A stretch of 26,385 bases of DNA from CF-96 sp036269455 (GCA_036269455.1 DATARS010000040.1:1-26385); one strand, 5' to 3'. Numbered from the stretch's first letter, positions 7,058-14,816 are shown. A program made the numbers and translations. Notes: generated from the sequence alone by a model not told the origin.

Positions 7058-7786
7058 TTACCGCCAGCTCTGTCGGTAACGGATGAGCTCTCGGATCGCC
7101 CGGAGCACCGCGCGCGGCCGCGCCCCCGAGCGCCGGCCCAGCTCGCGGGGATGATGGGGGACGGGCACCTGGAGGGTGCGCCTGCCGTCGCGCCGGGCCT
7201 TGCAGTAGAGCTCGGCGTTGATCAGCGCGCTGCGCGACTCGAGCTCGATGGAGGTCAGGAAGTCGGTGCGCATCAGCTTCAGCGCGCAGTCGACGTCGCG
7301 CACCCTCAGCCCGTAGAGGACCCGCAGCACCAGGTTGAAGACGCCGCTCACCACCGAGCGGATGGCGGCGTCCTGGCGGCGGCGGCGCCAGCCGGCGACC
7401 ATGTCGGCGCCGTCGAGCACACCGGGGACGAGAAGCGCGAGGTCGGCCACGTCGAACTGCCCGTCGGCGTCGGTGAAGGCGGTGTAGTCCATCCGGGCGG
7501 CGCGCAGCCCGTCGCCGACGCTGATCCCGTACCCGCTCTTGTGCTCGTGACGGATCACCCGGACGTCGAGGCCGTGCTCGTCCCCGAGCCGCTCGGCGAG
7601 CTCGCCGGTGCCGTCGGTGCTGCCGTCGTCGACGACGATCACCTCGACGCGTCCGGCGATGGTGGGGAGCACCCGCGCCGCGTGGGGCAGGAGCAGGCGC
7701 AGGCTGGCCGACTCGTTGTGCGCGGGCATGACCAGGGAGAGACTGCTGAGCCGCTGGATCTCGGGGAGGAGCGCCGTCACCGCCAT
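7058..7786 (-). CDS. GT2 family glycosyltransferase (polyprenyl-phosphate glycosyltransferase-like)
   Basis: This 242-aa protein is a GT-A fold, inverting glycosyltransferase. The start of the fold is SLVMPAHNE (17-25), the nucleotide-binding aspartates are D53-D54 in VDDGSTDGT, and the metal-binding D-x-D is D106/D108 in TDADGQFD. Together with GWRRRRQD and the VDCALKLMR segment this resembles DPM1/DolP-mannose or undecaprenyl-phosphate glycosyltransferases, which load a lipid carrier for GT39-type membrane enzymes. A GT39-like gene is divergently transcribed next to it, which supports that role by inference. ATG 7786 is chosen because a TATGAT box lies 10 nt upstream; ATG 7801 would lie inside that box. 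It converges with sqdB with 7 nt between stop codons. Confidence 0.88.
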   Translation of the reverse strand: MAVTALLPEIQRLSSLSLVMPAHNESASLRLLLPHAARVLPTIAGRVEVIVVDDGSTDGTGELAERLGDEHGLDVRVIRHEHKSGYGISVGDGLRAARMDYTAFTDADGQFDVADLALLVPGVLDGADMVAGWRRRRQDAAIRSVVSGVFNLVLRVLYGLRVRDVDCALKLMRTDFLTSIELESRSALINAELYCKARRDGRRTLQVPVPHHPRELGRRSGARPRAVLRAIRELIRYRQSWR

Positions 7787-7796
7787 GCGTGCGCCG

Positions 7797-7802
7797 ATCA
7801 TA
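7797..7802 (-). promoter_or_regulatory. -10 box of GT2 gene, in a 24-nt divergent gap
   Basis: TATGAT on the minus strand (7802-7797) precedes ATG 7786 by 10 nt. On the plus strand the same bases read GATCAT (7796-7801), 9 nt before ATG 7811 of the divergent GT39-like gene. The two genes may therefore share one nearly symmetric promoter patch. The GT39 side is the weaker match. Confidence 0.45.
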
Positions 7803-7810
7803 GGCGGCCG

Positions 7811-9364
7811 ATGCCCCCCCTCCGCCACCTGCGCCCGCTCCCCGCGGGTCTGGCGCTGCTCGCGCTGCTCCGCCTGCCCTCGTTCTTCGAGCCCGCCTGG
7901 TACACGGACGAGGCCGGCTACGCGACCGCCGCGCGCGCCCTGCTCGAGGGGCGGGGGCTGTACTCGCAGATCTGGTCGAACAAGCCGCCGCTCCAGACCT
8001 GGGCGGTGGCGGCGGTGGTGCGGCTGCTCGGCACCTCGGAGGCCGCGCTCCACACCCTGACGCTGCTCACCGGCGCTCTGACCGTCGCCGCCGTCGCCTA
8101 TGCCGCCCGGCGGCTGATGTCCCACCGCCGGGCCCTCGCCGCGGTCCTCGGCACCGCCCTGGTGCTCGGCCTCCCGGTCACCGGGGCCCAGCTGATCGTG
8201 CCCGACAGCCTGCTCATCGCCGCCACCGCCTGGGCCGGGGCGCTGCTCATCCCCCGGCTCACAGGGGTCACCCCCACCGCCGGCGGGCGCGCCTGGCCGG
8301 TGGTGACCGGGGTGCTCGCCGCCCTCGCCGTCGCCGTCCAGCAGACCGCGGTCGCCGACGCCGCCGCCTTCGGGCTGATGATCCTGCTCGGCCCCCGCGG
8401 AGGGCCGAGGCCCCTGCTCGCGTACGCCGCGACCGTGGTCGGGATCACCGCCGCCTGGGTGGCGGCGTACTGGGCCCTGGTCGGGGGCCACCGCCTCGCC
8501 TTCGCCCTGCTCGGCTTCTACGGCCAGTACAGCGCCGACGCCCTGCCCGTCTCCACCGCCGAGCGGGTCGTGCACGGCGTGCTCCTCGGCGGCACCTTTG
8601 CCCTGCTGCTCGCCGGCGCCTGGCTCAGCCGGCGCTCGAGCCGCCCGCTCTGGATGGTCTGGCTCTGGGCCGGAGCGTCGCTGCTGGTCCCCGCCGCCGC
8701 CAACCAGCCCTACGCGCACCTGCTCATCCCCTCGGTGGCGCCGGCGGCGCTCGCACTCGCCGCCGGGCTGCGCCGTCCCTCCTGGCTCCGGCTGCGGACC
8801 TCGGAGTCGCTGCGGGCCGCGCCGCTGGCCGCGGGCGCCCTTCTCGCGGCGGGTCAGGCGAGCGTCGCCGGGTTCGACTGGGACCCGCTGGCGCTGCTGG
8901 GGATCCAGACCCCGCGCCCCACCCTCGGCACCTACTACCTCGGCGGGCTGCGCGTCCTCCTCGGCAGGGAGGAGCGGATCACCTGGGAGGTCGACTTCGA
9001 CGACCGGGTGCTCGCCGACCGGCGCACCAGCGACTGGATCCGCGGACACGGCTGGTCCGGGCATCGCGCGGTGGTCTGGAGCTCGGATGCCTGGCCCTAC
9101 CTCCTCGCCGATCTCCCCCTGCTCCTCCCGACCGCGCCGATCTACAACGACATCGTCCTGTACGGGTCCCACCAGGCCCTGGCCGACCGCGTCGCCGCCC
9201 TCGACCCCGAGCTGATCCTCACCCAGGACTTCGACCTGGTGCAGTTCCCCGAGATCACGCCGCTGCTCCAGCGCCGCTACCGGCAGGTGCTCGCCGACTT
9301 CCCCGACGCGGTCTGGATCCGCAACGACCTTCCCCCCAGCGCGCCACGGCGACAGCTGCCATGA
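7811..9364 (+). CDS. GT39/ArnT-like integral membrane glycosyltransferase
   Basis: This 517-aa polytopic membrane protein belongs to the PMT/ArnT (GT-C fold) superfamily, which transfers sugars from polyprenyl-phosphate donors on the outer face of the membrane. The first periplasmic loop has the catalytic acidic pair D33-E34 (YTDEAGYATAARALLEG), followed by the family motif SNKPPL (56-61). At least eight hydrophobic segments follow up to about residue 330, then a soluble C-terminal part (about 375-517) without clear helices. The start at ATG 7811 gives a short Arg-containing head before membrane segment 1. The gene ends 9 nt before a glycoside hydrolase gene on the same strand. The neighbouring GT2 enzyme is a plausible supplier of its lipid-linked sugar. 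Confidence 0.85.
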   Translation: MPPLRHLRPLPAGLALLALLRLPSFFEPAWYTDEAGYATAARALLEGRGLYSQIWSNKPPLQTWAVAAVVRLLGTSEAALHTLTLLTGALTVAAVAYAARRLMSHRRALAAVLGTALVLGLPVTGAQLIVPDSLLIAATAWAGALLIPRLTGVTPTAGGRAWPVVTGVLAALAVAVQQTAVADAAAFGLMILLGPRGGPRPLLAYAATVVGITAAWVAAYWALVGGHRLAFALLGFYGQYSADALPVSTAERVVHGVLLGGTFALLLAGAWLSRRSSRPLWMVWLWAGASLLVPAAANQPYAHLLIPSVAPAALALAAGLRRPSWLRLRTSESLRAAPLAAGALLAAGQASVAGFDWDPLALLGIQTPRPTLGTYYLGGLRVLLGREERITWEVDFDDRVLADRRTSDWIRGHGWSGHRAVVWSSDAWPYLLADLPLLLPTAPIYNDIVLYGSHQALADRVAALDPELILTQDFDLVQFPEITPLLQRRYRQVLADFPDAVWIRNDLPPSAPRRQLP

Positions 9365-9365
9365 T
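9360..9365 (+). promoter_or_regulatory. -10-like box before the glycoside hydrolase gene
   Basis: CATGAT overlaps the stop codon of the GT39-like gene and lies 8 nt before GTG 9374. No Shine-Dalgarno is present before this GTG. Read-through from the upstream gene is equally possible. Confidence 0.35.
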
Positions 9366-9373
9366 GTGCCGCG

Positions 9374-11476
9374 GTGGGCACGGCATTTCGCGAACTGAGG
9401 CGTCGCCGGCGGGCGCTGCTGCTGCTCGTCGCGACGCTGGCCGTCCCCCTCCCGGTCGCCGCCCACCTCGCCCCGCTCCCGGGGCTGCACCGCCAGGGCG
9501 CCGCGGTCGCGGCCGACGAGCTGCTCGCCGCCGAGGACGGCAGCCTGACCCTCCGGGAGCACGGCTACCTGCTCGCCTTCGACGCGCACACCGGCCGGGT
9601 GGCGATCGGCACCCCCAACGGCCACGAGTACACCGACCTCCCGCTGGCGCTGACCGCCGCGACCCACCCGCTGCCGGCGCACACCCGGCGGGTGAACTCG
9701 CGCAGCGGCGGCGGCTTCGTCAGCCGGCTGCTCGCCACCGACGGGCAGGTGCTCGACGAGGTGACCCTCGAGCCCTCCGCGGACAGCTTCACGGTGCGCT
9801 TCGCGGCCCGGCCCGACCTCCTCGGCACCTCGTCGCCGCGCTTCTTCGACGACGGCGTCCAGGGGATCGACCTCGCCGCGGTGACCGGCGGCTTCAGCCC
9901 GGATCCCACCCGCCCGGCCCAGAGCGCGCTGCCGGCCACCGGCATCGCCGGCCGCACCCCCTTCGCGCCGCCGCCGCTCCAGATCCAGCTCCACACCCGG
10001 CCCGGCTGGGTGGGCCTCGGCCTCGTCGAGGTGCCCGCCGCCACCAGCCTGCGGCTCGCGCCCGGCGGCGGCATCGACGTCGACTACCCGCCCACCCTGA
10101 TCCGGGCGGGGGCCGACCTCGGCGCCGGTCCGCCCGAGGACGGGATGGTGCGCTTCCCCGAGTTCGCGGTGACCCTCGCCGGCGACCCGCTGAGCGGGCT
10201 GCGCGCCTACCACGACGCCCTGAGCGCGCGCGGCTGGTCGGCCGCGGCCTCGCCGCCGGGGAGCCGGCCGGCGTGGTGGTCCCAGCCGCTCGTCGACACC
10301 TGGGGCGAGCAGGTCGCCACCCGCACCGTCCGGGCCAACCCGCACTACACCGCCGACTGGGTGCGCGCCTTCGTCGCCGAGTGGCGGCGGCGCTTCGGCC
10401 GGGGGCCGGTGACGGTGGTCATCGACTCCCGCTGGCAGGCGGAGGTCGGCGCCCCCGAGCCCGACCCGGCGCGCTTCGGCGGCATCGCCGGGATGCGCCG
10501 GCTCGTCGACGAGCTCCACGCCGAGGGCGACCACGTCCTGCTCTGGTGGCCGATGTGGGCGCGCAACCTGGCCCGGGTGCCACCGGCGACCAACGTCTTC
10601 CGGCGCAGCGCGCCGCCCGAGCAGATCGTCGATCCCACCTCGGCCGGCTTCGAGGCGACCACCCGGGCCGCCGTCGCCACCCTGCTCGGCACCGGCCCCG
10701 GCCAGCTCGACGCCGACGGCGTCAAGCTCGACTGGGGCTACGACATCCCCATGCGCCTCGCCGACCCCGGGCTGGGTTGGGGGGCGTCGGCCCTGCTCCG
10801 GTACATGTCGGCGCTCCACACCGCCGCCCACGCGGTGCGCCCCGAGGCGCTCGTCGACGGCAGCGCGGCGGCCCCCCAGTTCGCCGCGGTCTCCGACGCG
10901 GTGCGGCTCTACGACGCCTGGAACGAGGCTGACTGGAACCGCCGCGCCGCGGTGGTCAGCGCGGTCGCGCCCGACCTGCTCATCGACGGTGACGGCTACC
11001 AGGCCACCCTGGTCAACCTCGCCGTCCACGCCGTCACCAGCACCGTCTACGGCACCCCGGCGATGTACTTCGTCAGCCACCTCCCCGACGGCCGGCCCAT
11101 CCCGGAGGCACTCGCCGCGGCCATCGGCAGCGTGGTGGCGCTGAGCCCGGAGAAGGGCCAGGGCCGCCCCCGGGCGCTCGCCGGCGGCGACTGGGAGTAC
11201 GTCACCGGGTCGGATGTCGGGGCGCGCAGCTTCGGCGGCGGCACCGGGATCGTGGTCTGGCAGAGCCCCGGCTGTGGCACCGCGATCGCCACCGGCGGCG
11301 GCCGGGTGACCCTGCCGCTGCCCGGGCCGGGCGCCGTGGTGGTGCGCGATCCCTCCGGACGGGTGGTGGCGACGCTGCGCCGCCCCGCCGGTCTCAGCCT
11401 GGTCATGGCCGCGGGACGGCGCTACACCGTGCAGCGCCCCGGCGACCACTGCCCGATCACCGAGGAGCCCGCGTGA
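9374..11476 (+). CDS. Secreted TIM-barrel glycoside hydrolase (GH31/GH36-like)
   Basis: This 700-aa protein begins with five consecutive arginines and a hydrophobic run ending in PVAA, a good signal peptide cut near residue 30. Residues about 40-280 form a beta-rich N-terminal domain. A (beta/alpha)8 barrel follows: VTVVIDSRWQAEVG, GGIAGMRRLVDELHAEGDHVLLWW and DGVKLDWGYDI. D453 in V-K-L-D is the likely nucleophile by analogy with the K-x-D motif of GH36 and the equivalent Asp of GH31. The acid/base residue is not certain; candidates lie in AWNEADWNR and LLIDGDGY. A C-terminal beta domain closes the protein. It should act outside the membrane on an alpha-linked glycan. Its stop overlaps the next start by 4 nt (GTGA), so it is translationally coupled to an O-methyltransferase. 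Confidence 0.75.
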   Translation: MGTAFRELRRRRRALLLLVATLAVPLPVAAHLAPLPGLHRQGAAVAADELLAAEDGSLTLREHGYLLAFDAHTGRVAIGTPNGHEYTDLPLALTAATHPLPAHTRRVNSRSGGGFVSRLLATDGQVLDEVTLEPSADSFTVRFAARPDLLGTSSPRFFDDGVQGIDLAAVTGGFSPDPTRPAQSALPATGIAGRTPFAPPPLQIQLHTRPGWVGLGLVEVPAATSLRLAPGGGIDVDYPPTLIRAGADLGAGPPEDGMVRFPEFAVTLAGDPLSGLRAYHDALSARGWSAAASPPGSRPAWWSQPLVDTWGEQVATRTVRANPHYTADWVRAFVAEWRRRFGRGPVTVVIDSRWQAEVGAPEPDPARFGGIAGMRRLVDELHAEGDHVLLWWPMWARNLARVPPATNVFRRSAPPEQIVDPTSAGFEATTRAAVATLLGTGPGQLDADGVKLDWGYDIPMRLADPGLGWGASALLRYMSALHTAAHAVRPEALVDGSAAAPQFAAVSDAVRLYDAWNEADWNRRAAVVSAVAPDLLIDGDGYQATLVNLAVHAVTSTVYGTPAMYFVSHLPDGRPIPEALAAAIGSVVALSPEKGQGRPRALAGGDWEYVTGSDVGARSFGGGTGIVVWQSPGCGTAIATGGGRVTLPLPGPGAVVVRDPSGRVVATLRRPAGLSLVMAAGRRYTVQRPGDHCPITEEPA

Positions 11477-12123
11477 GCACCTCCGCCACCCAGGTCACCC
11501 CCGAGCTCGAGGCCTACCTCCGCCCGCTCTTCTGGCCCGAGGACGGCCTGCTCGCCGACCTCGGCCGCGACATCGCCGAGCGCGGGCCCCGGATCCAGGT
11601 GTCGGCCGAGGAGGGCCGGCTGCTCGCCCTGCTGGTCACCCTGAGCGGCGGCCGGCGGGTGCTCGAGGTGGGCACGCTCTTCGGCTACTCCGGGGTGTGG
11701 ATGGCCCGCGCGCTCGCGCCCGGCGGCCACCTCGACACCGTCGAGTTCACCCCGCTCCATGCCCGGGCGGCACGCGACTGGTTCGAACGCGCCGGGCTCG
11801 CCGGCAGCGTCACCGTCCACGAGGGCCCGGCCCTGGAGGTGCTGCCCCGGCTCGACGGCGTCTACGACCTCGCCTTCTTCGACGCCGCCAAGGCGGAGTA
11901 CCCGGCCTACCTCGACCACGCCCTGCGGCTGGTGCGCCCCGGCGGGCTGATCCTCGCCGACAACGTCTTCTGGAGCGGCCGGGCCGCCCGGGACGACGGC
12001 GGCGACGCCGACGTTCGCGGCATCCGTGACTTCAACGCCCGGATCGCCGCCGACCCCCGGCTGAGCTCGACGGTGATCCCGGTGGGCGACGGGCTCTCCG
12101 TCTCGGTGGTCGGCCAGCGCTAG
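11473..12123 (+). CDS. Class I SAM-dependent O-methyltransferase (family 3, CCoAMT-like)
   Basis: This 216-aa enzyme matches bacterial members of the caffeoyl-CoA/catechol O-methyltransferase family in length and motifs. SAM-binding motif I is EVGTLFGYSG (65-74). The metal-binding set is D137 in FFDAAK, D163 and N164 in LADNVFW, and K140 is the conserved lysine. The start GTG 11473 overlaps the TGA of the hydrolase gene, which indicates translational coupling. The substrate is unknown; the context suggests the product of a hydrolysed glycan or a small phenolic compound, but this is weak. The stop codon shares the palindrome CTAG with the stop of the convergent gene on the minus strand. Confidence 0.9.
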   Translation: MSTSATQVTPELEAYLRPLFWPEDGLLADLGRDIAERGPRIQVSAEEGRLLALLVTLSGGRRVLEVGTLFGYSGVWMARALAPGGHLDTVEFTPLHARAARDWFERAGLAGSVTVHEGPALEVLPRLDGVYDLAFFDAAKAEYPAYLDHALRLVRPGGLILADNVFWSGRAARDDGGDADVRGIRDFNARIAADPRLSSTVIPVGDGLSVSVVGQR

Positions 12124-12437
12124 TCGGGGTCGTCCGTCGGCTCGGGCCGGTGGTGCCGGTGGTGGCGGCGGTCGGAGTCGTCGGCGCCGGCGTCGCGGAC
12201 CCAGTGGCCGTTGCCGTCCCAGTGACCCCGGCAGTCGAAGCGTCGCTGGTCGCACGAGTGGCTGGAGTGCGAGGGGTTGGAGCCGCCGCCGTTGCCGTTG
12301 CCGTTCCAGCCGCTCCACCCCGAGGGGAGGTTGATCGAGCCGCAGCCGCCGAAGAGCAGGAGCAGGAGCAGGCCACCGAGCACGAGGATGATCGGCACGG
12401 TGCCGTCGTTCTTCTTCTTGCCCCCTTCCGCGGCCAA
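12120..12437 (-). CDS. Small single-helix membrane protein with His/Gly/Trp/Asp-rich tail
   Basis: This is a 105-aa protein if it starts at TTG 12437, or 125 aa from GTG 12497. It has a short Lys-rich head (GGKKKND), one very hydrophobic helix (VPIILVLGGLLLLLLFGG), then CGS and a hydrophilic tail. The tail is rich in Gly/Asn/Ser, has paired cysteines (SCDQRRFDCRGHW), HWDGNGHW, and ends in a His/Asp/Pro stretch (HHRHHRPEPTDDPD). The cysteine after the helix makes a lipoprotein possible, although LFGGC is a poor lipobox. GGAGG lies 12 nt before the TTG, which is long. A TGGGCT/AGCCCA inverted repeat (12458-12479) occupies the longer N-terminal option, so I prefer TTG. Function unknown; the tail could bind metal. 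Confidence 0.6.
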   Translation of the reverse strand: MAAEGGKKKNDGTVPIILVLGGLLLLLLFGGCGSINLPSGWSGWNGNGNGGGSNPSHSSHSCDQRRFDCRGHWDGNGHWVRDAGADDSDRRHHRHHRPEPTDDPD

Positions 12438-12506
12438 GGTCGACTGAAACCTCCCTGTGGGCTGCCCAGTATGAGCCCACCTCCCCCTCCCGTGCACGGC
12501 CGGGCG

Positions 12507-12761
12507 TCAACCGCCGCGGTGATCCTCCCCGTGATGGCCGGAACCGCCGTCCCACCGCTGGCACTGCTGGCCGGCGCATCCGTGGCCCACCTGCCACCGG
12601 TGCATCAGGCCGGGGTGGCTGGACAGCCACCAGAACACCAGGATGGCGAGGAGGATCACGGCGATCACGGCGGCGGTGTTGTCGCCGTCGTCGTCGTCAT
12701 CATCCTTTCGCTTCTTCTTCTCGTCCTTTCCCGGCCGGATCTGGACGTCCCATCCCGGCAT
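12507..12761 (-). CDS. Small single-helix membrane protein with poly-Asp head
   Basis: This 84-aa protein starts at ATG 12761 behind a GGAGAGAGG ribosome binding site. The head has KDEKKKRKDDDDDDGDN, followed by one membrane helix (AAVIAVILLAILVFWWL), then a tail with HPGLMHRW, two cysteines (C-A-G-Q-Q-C), WDGGSGHHGEDHRGG. The charge order suggests the head stays inside and the His/Gly-rich tail is outside. It shares its architecture (charged head, single helix, Cys pair, WDG.GH tail) with the gene directly downstream, so the two are probably functionally paired. A consensus-like promoter stands upstream. I do not recognise the family. Confidence 0.72.
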   Translation of the reverse strand: MPGWDVQIRPGKDEKKKRKDDDDDDGDNTAAVIAVILLAILVFWWLSSHPGLMHRWQVGHGCAGQQCQRWDGGSGHHGEDHRGG

Positions 12762-12810
12762 GCCCTCTCTCCGTCATCCGAGCCGGGCACGCGCGGCCGC
12801 ACCCAGTCAC

Positions 12811-12839
12811 CTTGTACGCCGGGGCCGGGTTGATGTCAA
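12811..12839 (-). promoter_or_regulatory. Promoter of the small membrane protein pair
   Basis: On the minus strand TTGACA (12839-12834), a 17-nt spacer and TACAAG (12816-12811) form the best sigma70-type promoter in the window. The expected mRNA begins about 43 nt before ATG 12761. The -35 begins just after the stop codon of the lactate monooxygenase-like gene. Confidence 0.65.
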
Positions 12840-12845
12840 GTTCGG

Positions 12846-14024
12846 TCAGAATCTCGGGGCCGGGGCGAGGGCGTCGCGGCCCACCTGGTCGAGCCGGGTG
12901 TGCCCGCTGAGCGCGAAGGTGAGGTCGAGCTCGGCGAGGAAGCAGCGCAGCAGCTCGGCGACCCCCTCCTCCCCCGCCACCGCCAGCGCCCAGATGTAGG
13001 GCCGGCCGAGCAGCACCGCCCGGGCTCCCAGGGCGAGGGCGACGAAGGCGTCGGCGGCGGTGCGCACTCCGCTGTCGAAGAGGACGGGGAGGCTCTCGGG
13101 CACGGCGTCGACCACCCCGGGGAGGGCGTCGAGGGCGGCGATGGAACCGTCGACCTGGCGGCCGCCGTGGTTGGAGACGAGGATGCCGTCAACCCCGTGG
13201 TCGACCGCGCGGCGGGCGTCGTCGGGATGGAGGATGCCCTTGAGCACGATCGGCAGCCGGGTGTTCTCGCGGAGGAAGGAGAGGTTCGCCCAGGTCACCG
13301 AGGGGTCGGAGAAGATCCCGAGGAAGTGGCGGACGGCGCCGAACATGTCCTCCTCGGGAGGGCTGCTCAGCGCGGCGCGGAAGACCGGGTCGCTGAGGTA
13401 GTTGGCGAGCCCCTCGCCCTGGAGGAAGGGGAGGTAGGCGAGCTCGAGGTCGCGCGGGCGCCAGGCGAGCAGCCAGGTGTCGAGGGTGACGACGATCGCC
13501 CCGTAGCCGGCGCGCTCGGCGCGGCCGAGCAGGCTGGCGGCGAGGTCGGGGTCGCGCGGCCAGTAGAGCTGGAACCAGCGGGGGTTGCCGCCCTGGGCCT
13601 CGGCCACCTCCTCGAGGCTGCGCGAGGAGGCGGTGCTCAGCACCATGGGCACGCCGGTCGCCGCGGCGGCGCGGGCCACCGCGACCTCGGCGTCGGCGTG
13701 GACGATCGACTGCACGCCGACCGGGGCGAGCAGCAGCGGCGCGGGCATGCCGGTGCCGAGCACGGTGGTGGCCAGGTCACGCTGGCTGACGTCGCGGAGC
13801 ATCCGGGGCAGGATCCGCCAGCGGCGGAAGGCCTCGCGGTTGGCGCGGACCGTGTCCTCGGAGCCGGCGCCGCCGGCGACGTAGCCGAAGGCGCCGCGAC
13901 TCAGCTGTCGCTCGGCGCGCTCCTGGAGCGCCTCGTAGGTGAGCGGCAGCCCCGGGAGCCTGCCCGCCAGGCCGTCGAGGTAGATGCGGTTCTGGTACCC
14001 GGCGAGCGGCGCCACCTGGGTCAT
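12846..14024 (-). CDS. Lactate 2-monooxygenase-like FMN-dependent alpha-hydroxy acid oxidase
   Basis: This 392-aa flavoenzyme of the LldD/glycolate oxidase family has the length and N-terminus of mycobacterial lactate 2-monooxygenase (GYQNRIYLDGL). Visible active-site elements are Y48 in YVAGGAG, FQLYW (about 141), K262 in VLKGILHP, the catalytic base H286 with R289 in SNHGGRQ, and the FMN phosphate segment DSGVR (317-321)/LLGRPY. It would oxidise L-lactate or a related 2-hydroxy acid using FMN, with O2 as acceptor. Monooxygenase, oxidase and dehydrogenase forms are hard to separate by eye. ATG 14024 has GGGAG and GAGG upstream and overlaps the SDR stop by 4 nt (ATGA), so it is translated from the SDR operon. 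Confidence 0.9.
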   Translation of the reverse strand: MTQVAPLAGYQNRIYLDGLAGRLPGLPLTYEALQERAERQLSRGAFGYVAGGAGSEDTVRANREAFRRWRILPRMLRDVSQRDLATTVLGTGMPAPLLLAPVGVQSIVHADAEVAVARAAAATGVPMVLSTASSRSLEEVAEAQGGNPRWFQLYWPRDPDLAASLLGRAERAGYGAIVVTLDTWLLAWRPRDLELAYLPFLQGEGLANYLSDPVFRAALSSPPEEDMFGAVRHFLGIFSDPSVTWANLSFLRENTRLPIVLKGILHPDDARRAVDHGVDGILVSNHGGRQVDGSIAALDALPGVVDAVPESLPVLFDSGVRTAADAFVALALGARAVLLGRPYIWALAVAGEEGVAELLRCFLAELDLTFALSGHTRLDQVGRDALAPAPRF

Positions 14025-14809
14025 CCTCGGTCTCCCTTCTCGGCGACGGCGGCCACCCGGTCGCGAAGCCGCCGCATGCCGCGCAGCCAGCGGTCGTGGT
14101 CGGCGGCACGGCGCTGCGCGTAGCCCGCCACCTCGGGATGGGGAAGGATCAGGAAGCGCCCCTCGCGCACCCCCCGCAGCGCGATCCGGGCGACCTCCTC
14201 GGGCTCGAGCAGGTCGCCGAGCAGCGCGGCGGCGGCGCCCTCGGCAGCGGCCATCTCGGTGCGCACCCCCTGGGGGCAGAGCACCGATACCCCGATGCCG
14301 TCGGCCTCGTGGGCGATCGCGAGCCACTCGAAGAGGGAGAGTGCACCGCTCTTGGTCACCGCGTAGGGGGCGGCGAAGACGTGGTTGAGCAGCCCCGCCG
14401 CCGAGACCGTCCCCAGCAGGTGCCCGCCGCCCCGCGCCCGCATCCCCGGGATCACCGCCCGGGCGGCGTAGACGTGGGCCATCACGTTGACCCGCCAGAT
14501 CCGCTCCCAGTCGGCGTCGGACGCCTCGGGACCGCCGCGCACCGCGATGCCGGCGTTCGAGCACCACAGGTCGATGCCGCCGTGCTCGGCCTCGACGCGG
14601 GCCACCAGGGCGGCGACCTCGGCCTCGACGGAGACGTCGCAGCCGGCCCCCTGACCGCCGATCTCGGCGGCGACCGCGGCCGCGCTCCCGGCGTCGAGGT
14701 CGGCGACCACCACCGCCCGCGCCCCCTCGGCGGCGAGCTGCCGGCTCAGCGCCCGTCCGATCCCGCGGCCCCCACCGGTGACCACGGCGACGCCGCCCTG
14801 GATGCGCAT
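14021..14809 (-). CDS. Short-chain dehydrogenase/reductase (SDR)
   Basis: This 262-aa classical SDR has the cofactor motif TGGGRGIG (11-18), the NAG motif at N85-G87, S136 and the catalytic Y149-x3-K153 (APYAVTKSG). An acidic residue after beta-2 (VVADLDA) points to NAD(H) rather than NADP(H). Substrate unknown. It is the first gene of a two-gene operon: its stop overlaps the start of the lactate monooxygenase-like gene. A role upstream of it, such as oxidising an alcohol that yields a 2-hydroxy acid, is possible but unproven. ATG 14809 is chosen because TAGCAT lies 7 nt upstream and no Shine-Dalgarno exists. Confidence 0.88.
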   Translation of the reverse strand: MRIQGGVAVVTGGGRGIGRALSRQLAAEGARAVVVADLDAGSAAAVAAEIGGQGAGCDVSVEAEVAALVARVEAEHGGIDLWCSNAGIAVRGGPEASDADWERIWRVNVMAHVYAARAVIPGMRARGGGHLLGTVSAAGLLNHVFAAPYAVTKSGALSLFEWLAIAHEADGIGVSVLCPQGVRTEMAAAEGAAAALLGDLLEPEEVARIALRGVREGRFLILPHPEVAGYAQRRAADHDRWLRGMRRLRDRVAAVAEKGDRG

Positions 14810-14816
14810 GGGAGGG

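Noticed and set aside
7058..11449. A 1463-codon open frame on the minus strand across the GT39, hydrolase and GT2 region
   Set aside because: Only its last 242 codons make a recognisable protein (GT2). The rest is low-complexity Gly/Arg/Pro/Glu sequence antisense to the clear GT39 and hydrolase genes, as expected from GC-rich third positions.
9374..11476. Sulfoquinovosidase (YihQ-type GH31), suggested by nearby sqdB
   Set aside because: The YihQ substrate-binding and nucleophile motifs are not visible. The V-K-L-D motif is closer to GH36-like enzymes and a signal peptide is present.
12120..12123. Convergent stop codons sharing CTAG as a functional signal
   Set aside because: A two-base overlap of TAG codons is a common result of compact convergent genes.
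12351..12370. Lipoprotein signal in the small membrane protein (LFGGC)
   Set aside because: The -3 and -1 positions fit the lipobox poorly and the protein has other cysteines, so lipidation is noted only as a possibility.
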